From: Nioella sp. MMSF_3534 | GTDB lineage: Bacteria; Pseudomonadota; Alphaproteobacteria; Rhodobacterales; Rhodobacteraceae | Length of the DNA: 64,000 bases | Direction of reading: 5' to 3' | Assembly (NCBI RefSeq): GCF_030732985.1 | Contig: NZ_JASHJX010000010.1 | Span: 30,791 to 94,790, forward strand | Part shown: positions 1-7,551 of the stretch, piece by piece | Layout of the letters: each line of letters begins with the position of its first letter | How positions within the stretch are numbered: the first letter of the stretch is position 1 | Program-made: the position numbers and the translations under genes | The notes under the pieces: model-generated | The model's database searches: none | What the model saw: the letters and a program-made list of their open reading frames with translations, nothing else | What the model was told of the DNA's origin: nothing

Positions 1-1
1 T

Positions 2-121
2 AATGTCACCCGCTCGGTTGGCTTCGTGCGCGCCAGTGCCTTTGACGAGGATGAGGATCGGCCCGTGGCCACCGCGGCAGGGGCCTTTACCGTGGAACGC
101 CCGAAGGAGGCCAAGGCATGA
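2..121 (+). CDS. Partial CDS, C-terminal end, probably a PaaI-type thioesterase
   Basis: An open frame enters from the left edge and ends in a TGA at 119-121. It encodes 39 residues, including a stretch GFVRASAFDEDEDRPVATAAGAF that reads like the last beta strands of a hotdog-fold thioesterase. Its stop overlaps the ATG of the next gene in an ATGA, which means translational coupling. The next gene is a PaaI-type thioesterase, so a tandem pair is likely. The N-terminus and active site lie outside the window, so the family call is an inference. Confidence 0.5.
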   Translation, partial: NVTRSVGFVRASAFDEDEDRPVATAAGAFTVERPKEAKA

Positions 122-645
122 ACCGCCCCCGCCCCGAACCCGTTCAGGTCGTCAAGGAACGCCGCGACCGCGCGCTGGAGCTTCTGGTGAAGGGCGTGCC
201 CTATGCCCGCTTCATGGGCATCGAGTTCGACCGGCGCGGCGATGAGCTGACCGCGATCATGCATTATGACGAGAAGCTTATCGGCAACCCGTTCCTGCCG
301 GCGCTGCATGGGGGGGCGATTGCGTCTTTCCTGGAGATGACAGCGATCATCGGGCTAAGCTGGCAGACCCTGTGGGATGATATCGAAACCGGTCGCACCG
401 CCGCCGAGGATCTGTCGCCCGAAACCATGCCGCGCCTGCCCAAGACCATCGACTTCACCGTCGATTACCTGCGCGCCGGGCTGCCGCGCGATGCCTATGC
501 GCGGGCGCGGGTGAACCGGTCGGGCCGCCGCTATGCCAGTGTCCATGTGGAGGCGTGGCAGGACAATCGCGACAAGCTTTTCGCGCAGGCCACGGGGCAT
601 TTCCTGATGCCATCGCGCAATGGCAACGGGGCGCGTGTTGGCTGA
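118..645 (+). CDS. PaaI family hotdog-fold thioesterase
   Basis: This 175-residue protein probably hydrolyses an acyl-CoA or aryl-CoA thioester in the cytoplasm. The central motif LHGGAIASFLEMTA has the HGG plus acidic residue arrangement typical of PaaI-type hotdog thioesterases, and the end (VHVEAWQ...FAQATGHFLM) fits the last strands of the fold. Length is near the family norm with about 25 extra N-terminal residues. It is coupled by ATGA to the preceding partial gene and overlaps the start of the MATE gene, so the three are likely one transcript. The substrate cannot be read from the sequence. Confidence 0.8.
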   Translation: MNRPRPEPVQVVKERRDRALELLVKGVPYARFMGIEFDRRGDELTAIMHYDEKLIGNPFLPALHGGAIASFLEMTAIIGLSWQTLWDDIETGRTAAEDLSPETMPRLPKTIDFTVDYLRAGLPRDAYARARVNRSGRRYASVHVEAWQDNRDKLFAQATGHFLMPSRNGNGARVG

Positions 646-1963
646 GAGCGCGGGCGCGGCTGACGCCATTTCCCACAAACGGGTTCTGAAGATCGCGCTG
701 CCGATCATGCTGGCCAATGTGACGGTGCCCATACTGGGTGCGGTCGATACCGGCGTGGTCGGGCAGATCCCCGAGGCCGCGCCGATTGCCGCCGTGGGGG
801 TGGGCGCCATCGTGCTGTCCGCCATCTACTGGATCTTCGGCTTTCTGCGCATGGGCACCACCGGGCTGACCGCGCAGGCGGCAGGCGAGGGCAACGGGGC
901 CGAGATCGTGGCGCTGCTGACCCGGGCGCTGTTGATCGCCCTGGCCGGGGGGGTGGTTCTGATCGCCCTGCAATGGCTGATCTTTGCCGGGGCCTTCTGG
1001 GTCACACCCGCCAGCGAAGAGGTCGAGGGGCTGGCGCGCGGCTACATGGCGATCCGCATCTGGTCGGCCCCTGCGGCGATTGCCATGTACGGGATCACCG
1101 GCTGGCTGATCGCACAAGAGCGGACGCGGGGCGTTCTGATGCTGCAGCTCTGGATCAACGGCGTGAATGTGGTCCTGGACCTCGTCTTTGTCCTGCAATT
1201 GGGATGGGGGGTGAACGGCGTCGCCTTCGCCACCTTCATTGCGGAATGGTCGGGGCTGGCTGTGGGACTGTGGCTGTGCCGGGGGGCGTTCGCCGGGCCG
1301 GGCTGGAAGGACTGGGGCCGGGTCTTTGACCGCGTTCGATTGAAGCGCATGGCGGTGGTGAATACCGATATCATGATCCGCTCGCTGCTCTTGCAGACGA
1401 TGTTCGTCTCGTTCCTGCTGCTCGGGGGGCGGTTCGGGGATGTGACGCTGGCCGCCAACCAGGTGCTGCTGCAGTTCCTGCACATCACGGGCTATGCGCT
1501 GGATGGCTATGCCTTCGCCGCCGAGGCGCTGGTGGGGCAGGCCTTCGGTGCCGGGCGGCGGGGGCTGCTGCGCAAGGCGGCTGTGCGCAGTTCGGCCTGG
1601 GCCACGGGAACGGCGGTTTTGCTGGCCATGGGATTTGCGGTGCTGGGTCCATGGCTGATCGGGGTGATGGCCAAGGATGCGGAGGTGCAGGCCGAGGCGT
1701 TGCATTACCTGCCGTGGATGATTGCCGGACCGATCAGTTTCCTGGGGTTGATCATGTTCGACGGGATCTTCATCGGCGCCACGCGGTCCGCCGATATGCG
1801 CAACATGATGATCGTCTCGGCGCTGATCTATTACGCGGCGTTGTGGCTGTTGCTGGAGCCGATGGGCAATCACGGGTTGTGGCTGGCGCTCCACATTTCC
1901 TTCATTGCCCGTGGCGTGACGCTGGGGTTACGCTATCCGGCCCTGGAGCGTGCTGTGGGCTAG
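620..1963 (+). CDS. MATE family efflux transporter (DinF-like)
   Basis: This 447-residue integral membrane protein has about twelve hydrophobic segments and a MATE-type N-terminus (KIALPIMLANVTVPILGAVDTGVVG), so it should export drugs or metabolites against a Na+ or H+ gradient. The DinF branch is suggested by the early segment 'FLRMGTTGLTAQAAGEG'. The ATG at 620 overlaps the upstream thioesterase by 26 bp and has no clear ribosome site; a GTG at 638 is an alternative start. Two palindromes end the transcript just downstream. Confidence 0.85.
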   Translation: MATGRVLAESAGAADAISHKRVLKIALPIMLANVTVPILGAVDTGVVGQIPEAAPIAAVGVGAIVLSAIYWIFGFLRMGTTGLTAQAAGEGNGAEIVALLTRALLIALAGGVVLIALQWLIFAGAFWVTPASEEVEGLARGYMAIRIWSAPAAIAMYGITGWLIAQERTRGVLMLQLWINGVNVVLDLVFVLQLGWGVNGVAFATFIAEWSGLAVGLWLCRGAFAGPGWKDWGRVFDRVRLKRMAVVNTDIMIRSLLLQTMFVSFLLLGGRFGDVTLAANQVLLQFLHITGYALDGYAFAAEALVGQAFGAGRRGLLRKAAVRSSAWATGTAVLLAMGFAVLGPWLIGVMAKDAEVQAEALHYLPWMIAGPISFLGLIMFDGIFIGATRSADMRNMMIVSALIYYAALWLLLEPMGNHGLWLALHISFIARGVTLGLRYPALERAVG

Positions 1964-1971
1964 GCGCGGGG

Positions 1972-2018
1972 AAGGATTTTCGAAAATCCTTTTTTTGAAA
2001 AATCTTCGAAGATTTTTC
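1972..2018. terminator. Two tandem perfect palindromes between convergent genes
   Basis: Positions 1972-1991 form a perfect 20-bp palindrome (AAGGATTTTCGAAAATCCTT) followed by a T run. Positions 1997-2018 form a second perfect 22-bp palindrome whose arms begin GAAAAATCTTC. They lie between the ends of the MATE gene and pyrD, which converge, so they are probably a bidirectional rho-independent terminator. Confidence 0.75.
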
Positions 2019-2043
2019 CACCGCCCGGCCGCAATCGCAGTGT

Positions 2044-3096
2044 TCAAATCCAGTCGCTGCGCCCGGTTCCCACGGCGTCGGCAACACTGGCGTAACCGTC
2101 TCGTTCCAGCAGATGGTCCAGACCCCGGACGATATCAGCCGCAAGGGACAGCCCGCCATAGACCAGCGCCGTATAGAGCTGAACAGCCGACGCGCCCGCG
2201 CGGATCTTGGCATAGGCCTGTTCCGCCGATCCCACGCCACCCACACCAATAAGCGGCAGCTTGCCCTCGGTCAGCTGCGAGAGCCGCGCCAGCACCCGTG
2301 TGCTCATCTCGAACAAAGGCGCGCCGGAAAGGCCGCCCATCTCGCCCCTATGTGCGCTTTTCAGCCCGTCGCGGGACTTCGTCGTGTTGGTGGCGATGAT
2401 GCCCGAGAGGCCAGAGCCGAGTGCCACCTCCGCGATGTCCTCAATTTCGGAGGGGTCCAGATCGGGGGCGATCTTCAGGAAAACCGGGATCGGATTCGCC
2501 AGGGCCGCGCGCGCCTCCATCACGCCCGCGAGCAGCGCCTCCAGCGCCGCCTTGCCCTGCAGGTCGCGCAGATTCTCGGTATTGGGCGACGAGACATTGA
2601 CGGTGGCGAAATCCACATGCGCCCCGCAGCGGGTCAGCACGCGGGCGAAATCGGCGGATCGGTCGTCGCTGTCCTTGTTGGCCCCAAGGTTCAGCCCCAC
2701 CACCGCGCCCTTGGGCCGGGTCGCCAGCCGGGCGGCAATCGCCTCCATCCCGTCATTGTTGAAACCGAAGCGGTTGATCGCGGCGCGATCCTCGGTCAGG
2801 CGGAAGAGGCGTGGTTTCGGATTTCCGGGCTGGGGGCGGGGGGTGGCGGCGCCCACTTCGATAAAGCCGAAGCCTGAGCGCGACAGCGGGGTCAGAGCGG
2901 TTGCGTTCTTGTCGAATCCCGCCGCAAGACCCACCGGGTTGGGCAGGGTCAGGCCCGCAACGGTCGTGCGCAGCTGGTCAGAGGTCACGACACCCGGCAG
3001 GGGCGCAAGGCCCATGTTCAGCGCCTTCAGCGCCAGCCCATGGGCGGTTTCCGGGTCCATCCGGCGCATCAGCGCCATGCCCATCCGTTCCAGCAT
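2044..3096 (-). CDS. pyrD: Dihydroorotate dehydrogenase (quinone), class 2
   Basis: This 350-residue FMN enzyme oxidises dihydroorotate to orotate with membrane quinone in pyrimidine synthesis. Family landmarks are visible: [12 protein letters not shown] near the N-terminus, [21 protein letters not shown], the [11 protein letters not shown] active-site segment, [17 protein letters not shown] and GVGGV...[16 protein letters not shown] for FMN phosphate binding. The N-terminal amphipathic helix ([23 protein letters not shown]) marks class 2 membrane association. The ATG at 3096 was chosen because it follows the DUF952 stop by one base and because upstream residues do not match the family. Confidence 0.95.
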   Translation of the reverse strand: MLERMGMALMRRMDPETAHGLALKALNMGLAPLPGVVTSDQLRTTVAGLTLPNPVGLAAGFDKNATALTPLSRSGFGFIEVGAATPRPQPGNPKPRLFRLTEDRAAINRFGFNNDGMEAIAARLATRPKGAVVGLNLGANKDSDDRSADFARVLTRCGAHVDFATVNVSSPNTENLRDLQGKAALEALLAGVMEARAALANPIPVFLKIAPDLDPSEIEDIAEVALGSGLSGIIATNTTKSRDGLKSAHRGEMGGLSGAPLFEMSTRVLARLSQLTEGKLPLIGVGGVGSAEQAYAKIRAGASAVQLYTALVYGGLSLAADIVRGLDHLLERDGYASVADAVGTGRSDWI

Positions 3097-3097
3097 C

Positions 3098-3436
3098 TCA
3101 GCCCTCCAGATCGGGGAAAACGTGGTGCCCGTCGACCAGCGGCAGGGGCTTGGACCAGAGAACATCCGCCAGCCGCAATGGCGCGTAGAGATGCGGGAAC
3201 AGCGCCCCCCCGCGCGACACCTCCCATTTCAGGGCGTCTCCAAGCGCATCAGTCTCCAGCGCCAGCAGCAACAGCCCGTCCGCGCCCGCAAAATGCTTGG
3301 CGGCAGTTTCGGCGGCCTGCTCTGCGGTGGAAAAATGCACGAACCCGTCGGCGATATCCACAGGTGCCCCGGCGCTTTCGCCTTTGGCCTGCAACTCGGC
3401 CCATTCCGGGGCCCGGAGGATCTTGTAAATCAGCAT
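3098..3436 (-). CDS. DUF952 family protein
   Basis: This 112-residue cytoplasmic protein shows the DUF952 pattern: an N-terminal IYKI start, DGFVHFST near residues 31-37, and a late HLYAPL stretch. The family has no firmly known biochemical role. It is the first gene of a two-gene operon with pyrD, its stop lying one base before the pyrD start. The ATG at 3436 begins the recognisable domain; the frame stays open far upstream only as an antisense shadow of the nucleotidase gene. Confidence 0.8.
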   Translation of the reverse strand: MLIYKILRAPEWAELQAKGESAGAPVDIADGFVHFSTAEQAAETAAKHFAGADGLLLLALETDALGDALKWEVSRGGALFPHLYAPLRLADVLWSKPLPLVDGHHVFPDLEG

Positions 3437-3559
3437 GGGCCGCACTTGGCCCGAGAGCGACCCGGCGTCAAGTGTCACATCATGGTCACCGACCCCCTTT
3501 ACTTGCGCGATGGCCCCAGCCAAGCTGTGGGGATAACACATAACAGGGAGTCTTTTCCG

Positions 3560-5164
3560 ATGTTTGCTCGAATCCTGTGTTCGACGGCCATGCTGGTTGC
3601 CCTTGGCACCACAGCCTCTGCCGACGTGACCCTTCATATTCTGCATATCAACGACCTTCACAGCCGCATCCAGCCGATCAACCGCTTCGACAGCACCTGC
3701 TCGGCCGAGGATGACGCCGCGGGCGAATGCTTTGGTGGCGTGGCGCGGGTCGCTACCGCCATCAATACCCTGCGCGACGAGCTGACCGCCGCGGGTGAAA
3801 ACGTCATCGTCATGGATGCGGGCGACCAGTTCCAGGGCTCGCTGATGTACACGACCTTCAAGGGCGACGTGGAAGCCGAGATGATGGAGGCCATCGGCTT
3901 TGACGTCATGGCCGTGGGCAACCACGAGTTCGACGACGGCCCCGGCAACTTCCGCCGTTTCCTCGATACGGTCAGCTTCCCGGTGATCTCGGGCAATCTC
4001 GACCTCAGCCAGTCCGAGGAACTGAACGGGCAGGTGGAAAGCTATGTGGTCCTGGACGTCAATGGCCACCAGGTGGGCGTGATCTCGGCGCTGGCGACCG
4101 ATACGGCGGAAACCTCCAGCCCCGGTCCCAACGTGATCTTCCAGGATGAGATTGATGCGATCCAGTCCGATGTGGATGAGCTGACCGAGATGGGCGTTGG
4201 CATGATCATCGCGCTGACCCATGTGGGCCTGCCGCAGGACATGCGGATTGCCGAAGCCGTGACCGGGCTCGACCTGATCGTGGGCGGCCACTCGCATACT
4301 TACCTCTCGGCCGATGATCCCGACCGGCACGGGCCTTATCCGACCTGGGTCGATGGCCCCGATGGCGCGATGGTGCCGATCGTGCAGGCCTATGCCTATT
4401 CCAAGTATCTGGGCCACCTCGAGGTGACCTTCGACGATGATGGCAACCTGATCTTCGCCGACGGCAACACCATGCTGCTCGATGCCTCGGTCGAGCCCGA
4501 CGCCGCCATTGCGGCGCGTGTGGCGGAACTGGCGGCCCCGATCGAGGAAGCCATGGCCGAGGTCGTCTCGGAAAGCACCGACGTCATCGACGGCTCGCGC
4601 GACAATTGCCGGGCGCGGGAATGCCAGATGGGTGTTCTGGTTGCTACGGCCATGCTGGAACGCACCCGCGATCAGGGCATGGATGTTGCCATTCAGAACG
4701 GCGGCGGCCTGCGGGCGTCGATTGACGCCGGTGAGATCACCATGGGCGAGGTCTTTACCGTTCTGCCCTTCCAGAACACCGTGGCGACCTTCCAGCTGTC
4801 CGGTGCCGGCATCATCGCGGCGCTGGAAAACGGCGTGAGCCAGGTCGAGGACGGCGCGGGCCGCTTCCCGCAGGTGGCGGGCATGCGCTATACGTGGAAC
4901 CCGGCGGGCGAACCCGGCAGCCGCATCGTGTCGGTCGAGATCGAAACCGCCGATGGCTTTGTGCCGATCGACCCGGAGGCGATCTATGGCGTCGTGACCA
5001 ACAACTATATGCGGTCCGGCGGGGATGGTTACCGCATCTTCTCGTCCGACGGCATGAATGCCTATGACTTCGGTCCGGGACTGGAGCAGGTGGTTGCCGA
5101 TTACCTGGCCGAGAACAGCCCCTACATGCCGACGCTTGAGGGCCGGATCATCGAGGCTGAATAA
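3560..5164 (+). CDS. Secreted 5'-nucleotidase / UshA-type metallophosphatase
   Basis: This 534-residue protein probably dephosphorylates nucleotides in the periplasm to salvage phosphate and nucleosides. A Sec signal peptide (MFARILCSTAMLVALGTTASA) precedes the metallophosphatase domain with LHINDLHSR, DAGDQFQGS, GNHEFDDG and GGHSHTYLS metal-binding motifs. The C-terminal domain carries the substrate motif NGGGLRASIDAGEITMGEV and a late NNYMRSGGDGY. A GGGAG ribosome site lies nine bases before the ATG at 3560; the frame is open further upstream but without family similarity. It is monocistronic, with a strong terminator behind it. Confidence 0.92.
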   Translation: MFARILCSTAMLVALGTTASADVTLHILHINDLHSRIQPINRFDSTCSAEDDAAGECFGGVARVATAINTLRDELTAAGENVIVMDAGDQFQGSLMYTTFKGDVEAEMMEAIGFDVMAVGNHEFDDGPGNFRRFLDTVSFPVISGNLDLSQSEELNGQVESYVVLDVNGHQVGVISALATDTAETSSPGPNVIFQDEIDAIQSDVDELTEMGVGMIIALTHVGLPQDMRIAEAVTGLDLIVGGHSHTYLSADDPDRHGPYPTWVDGPDGAMVPIVQAYAYSKYLGHLEVTFDDDGNLIFADGNTMLLDASVEPDAAIAARVAELAAPIEEAMAEVVSESTDVIDGSRDNCRARECQMGVLVATAMLERTRDQGMDVAIQNGGGLRASIDAGEITMGEVFTVLPFQNTVATFQLSGAGIIAALENGVSQVEDGAGRFPQVAGMRYTWNPAGEPGSRIVSVEIETADGFVPIDPEAIYGVVTNNYMRSGGDGYRIFSSDGMNAYDFGPGLEQVVADYLAENSPYMPTLEGRIIEAE

Positions 5165-5186
5165 GCTGATCGACATTGAAGGATTG

Positions 5187-5216
5187 GGGCCGGGCAGGCG
5201 ACTGCCCGGCCCTTTT
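5187..5216 (+). terminator. Rho-independent terminator of the 5'-nucleotidase gene
   Basis: An 11-bp GC-rich stem (GGGCCGGGCAG at 5187-5197 with its complement at 5202-5212) with a GCGA loop is followed by TTTT. Confidence 0.9.
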
Positions 5217-5325
5217 CATTGCCATGCAATTCACGCAACTCGGGCTTCGCGGCTTGGCAATTGTCGTTTCTGTTGGCGCTAACATATTTGGCGTATCGAA
5301 ACGCGAAACCTGAAGGGAGTTACCG

Positions 5326-5490
5326 ATGTCCTTCGCTCATACCAAACTTGCCGAAGATGTCCGCAAATACGCCGCCTACCGCCGCACCCTGCGCGAGCTG
5401 AGCACTTTGCCGCTGCAAACCCGGCTCGACCTCGACATCTATTCCGGCGACATCCGCAAGATCGCGCATAAGGCCGTTTACGGCGCCTGA
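5326..5490 (+). CDS. DUF1127 family small protein
   Basis: This short gene encodes 54 residues (start MSFAHTKLAEDVRKYAAYRR). The arrangement RTLRELSTLPLQTRLDLDI-YSGDIRKIA matches the DUF1127 pattern, in which a basic N-terminal helix is followed by 'RxLxxLxxxxLxDIGI' and 'DI..IA'. Family members in alphaproteobacteria have been linked to small-RNA, phosphate and stress physiology. A GAAGGGAG ribosome site lies close before the ATG and a terminator follows, so it is monocistronic. Confidence 0.85.
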   Translation: MSFAHTKLAEDVRKYAAYRRTLRELSTLPLQTRLDLDIYSGDIRKIAHKAVYGA

Positions 5491-5516
5491 TCCGTCAGGA
5501 TGCGAGACCAGATGAG

Positions 5517-5541
5517 GGCCGGGCATCCGCTCGGCCTTTTT
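5517..5541 (+). terminator. Terminator behind the DUF1127 gene
   Basis: GGCCG at 5517-5521 pairs with CGGCC at 5532-5536 around a ten-base loop, followed directly by five T residues. Confidence 0.7.
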
Positions 5542-5589
5542 GCGTTCGGCCTGCTTGCGGGGGCGGCCATGCGCGCCTAACGTCTGCCC

Positions 5590-6249
5590 ATGTGCGGACG
5601 CATGACCATTACCCACAAGGTCGACGCGATGGCGCGGTTCGTGTCTGCCGCGCCGGCCAATGACCTGCCGGACGGGCCCCGGTTCAACGTCTGTCCGACG
5701 CAGGCGGTTGGGGTGGTGACCTCTGCCGAAGGATCGCGGCTCTATCGCCCCATGCGCTGGGGGTTCCTTCCGCGCTGGTACAAGACGCCGACGGACGGGC
5801 CGCTCTTGATCAACGCCCGCGCCGAGACCATCGCCGAAAAGCCCGCCTTCAGGGATGCCTGCCGCCAGCGTCGCTGCCTCGTGCTGGCGACGGGGTTCTA
5901 TGAATGGACCAAGGATGCCGATGGCAAGCGACTGCCGTGGTATATCCGGCCCGCCGATGGCGACCCACTGGTGCTGGCCGGGATCTGGCAGGACTGGGCG
6001 CAGGGGGAGGACGCGTTCACCACCTTCGCCATTGTCACCTGCCCGGCGGGCGAGGGGCTCAGCCATATCCACCACCGCGAGCCTGTCAGCCTTGCGCGCG
6101 AGGATTGGGGCAAGTGGCTCGGCGAAGACGGCAAAGGCGCGGCGCTTTTGATGAAACCGGCCCCGCCGGATCGGTTCGAAAGCTTCCGCGTCGATCCGAA
6201 GGTCAATTCCAACCGCTCTGAGGGACCTGACCTGATCGAACCGATCTGA
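5590..6249 (+). CDS. yedK: SOS response-associated peptidase, YedK/HMCES family
   Basis: This 219-residue protein belongs to the SRAP family, which shields abasic sites in single-stranded DNA by a thiazolidine crosslink through Cys2. The start MCGRMT places Cys2 directly after the initiator Met, which also fixes the start codon. Other landmarks are the LINARAETI motif with its active-site Asn, the GFYEWT motif, and HHREPVSL holding the catalytic His late in the protein. Length is typical. It stands between a terminator and an EamA gene on the same strand. Confidence 0.93.
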   Translation: MCGRMTITHKVDAMARFVSAAPANDLPDGPRFNVCPTQAVGVVTSAEGSRLYRPMRWGFLPRWYKTPTDGPLLINARAETIAEKPAFRDACRQRRCLVLATGFYEWTKDADGKRLPWYIRPADGDPLVLAGIWQDWAQGEDAFTTFAIVTCPAGEGLSHIHHREPVSLAREDWGKWLGEDGKGAALLMKPAPPDRFESFRVDPKVNSNRSEGPDLIEPI

Positions 6250-6312
6250 GCCATCTTGCCGGATCATGCGCCTGTTGCTAGGGCGAGGGGCAGCTTTCGA
6301 AAGGCCCCCGAC

Positions 6313-7191
6313 ATGACCCGCACCACCGCCACCGGCGTCGGTTTCATCGCCATTCTTCTCTGGGCGCTTCTGGCCTATTTCACAGCTGCCAGCGGGCAGG
6401 TGCCGCCGTTTCAGCTGACCGCGATGAGCTTTGGCATCGGCGGGCTGGCCGGGGCGCTGACATGGGTCGTGCGCCCTCAGGGCATTGCCGCCCTGCGCCA
6501 GCCCGCCAAGGTCTGGGCGCTTGGGATTGTCGGGCTCTTTGGCTACCATTTCCTCTATTTCACCGCGCTGCGGAACGCGCCCACGGTGGACGCGAGCCTG
6601 ATTGCCTATCTCTGGCCCCTCCTGATCGTGCTCTTATCCGCCCTCGGACCCGGTGAACGGCTGGGGCTACATCACATCATCGGGGCACTGATGGGATTTG
6701 CAGGCGCGGTGCTGATCGTGACGCGGGGGCAGGGGATCGCGCTGAACCCGGACTACGCCTTCGGCTATGGCATCGCCTTTCTGGCGGCGTTCTTCTGGTC
6801 CTCCTATTCGGTGTTGTCGCGCCGCTTTCGCGAAGTGCCGACCGATGTGGTGACGGGGTTCTGCCTTGTGACCGCGCTGCTGGCGACCATAGCGCATCTG
6901 ATGCTGGAGGAGACGATCTGGCCGCAGGGCATGGGCCAGTGGCTGGCGGTCGCGGGCCTCGGGATCGGTCCCGTCGGACTGGCCTTCTTCGTCTGGGATA
7001 TCGGGGTGAAGCACGGAGATATCCAGGTGCTTGGCGCGGCGAGCTACTCGGCGCCGCTGCTGTCCACGCTGCTGCTGGTCGCGCTTGGGGCAAGCCCCTT
7101 TACCTGGGTCATCGCCATTGCCTGCCTGTTGATCACTCTGGGGGCCACGGTTGCGGCAAAGGACATGATCCTGCGCCGCAAACCCCAATAG
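6313..7191 (+). CDS. EamA/DMT family transporter
   Basis: This 292-residue inner-membrane protein has about ten hydrophobic helices in two EamA repeats, with typical stretches such as FTALRNAPTVDASLIAYLWPLLIVLLSA and SYSAPLLSTLLLVALG. Members export amino acids, metabolites or drugs. The ATG at 6313, preceded by GAAAGG, starts the first helix cleanly; an in-frame ATG at 6256 would add 19 polar residues. The substrate is unknown. Confidence 0.85.
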   Translation: MTRTTATGVGFIAILLWALLAYFTAASGQVPPFQLTAMSFGIGGLAGALTWVVRPQGIAALRQPAKVWALGIVGLFGYHFLYFTALRNAPTVDASLIAYLWPLLIVLLSALGPGERLGLHHIIGALMGFAGAVLIVTRGQGIALNPDYAFGYGIAFLAAFFWSSYSVLSRRFREVPTDVVTGFCLVTALLATIAHLMLEETIWPQGMGQWLAVAGLGIGPVGLAFFVWDIGVKHGDIQVLGAASYSAPLLSTLLLVALGASPFTWVIAIACLLITLGATVAAKDMILRRKPQ

Positions 7192-7551
7192 AAACAGGCC
7201 GCCCACGAAGGGCGGCCCAGTGTCAGTCCAGGGAGGAAATATTTGGACGGCTGCTCGATCATTGTTGATTCTTTTCCGTCTCGTAAACAATAGCAATCAA
7301 TAATGGCCGAAATGGGGCGATTGTTTCCACTTTCGGCTTGCTGCCAATCCGTGGCCGATTCCACGAGGTGGAACTCCTGCCTCGCCGGTGCTGTGTTGCC
7401 TGCGCCTGTCTTGTTCCCGTGGCCCGACCGAAGGCTGAAATCGCTGCCCATTTCCGACAGCTTTCCCGCCCCGAGGTCGCAGAAGACCCGTGACGGCGGG
7501 CCAGTCCTGTCCTATCTGCCGTAGGGCGAACAGGACGGAAGGAAGAGGGCC
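7192..7551. other. 360-bp intergenic region with three inverted repeats
   Basis: No convincing gene is present. A hairpin at 7197-7217 (GGCCGCCC, five-base loop, GGGCGGCC) may end the EamA transcript, although no T run follows. A longer stem-loop joins ATTGTTGATT at 7261-7270 with AATCAATAAT at 7295-7304, matching except for one wobble pair. GTCCTG at 7504-7509 faces CAGGAC at 7531-7536 just before the HyuA ribosome site. The last two could be operator or leader structures. Confidence 0.45.

Noticed and set aside
455..1894. 479-codon minus-strand frame opposite the MATE gene
   Set aside because: Its composition is dominated by His, Gln, Arg and Pro, as expected from the antisense of a hydrophobic protein gene.
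2261..3559. N-terminal extension of the 5'-nucleotidase by 433 codons
   Set aside because: It would run antisense through pyrD and DUF952; the signal peptide and ribosome site fix the start at 3560.
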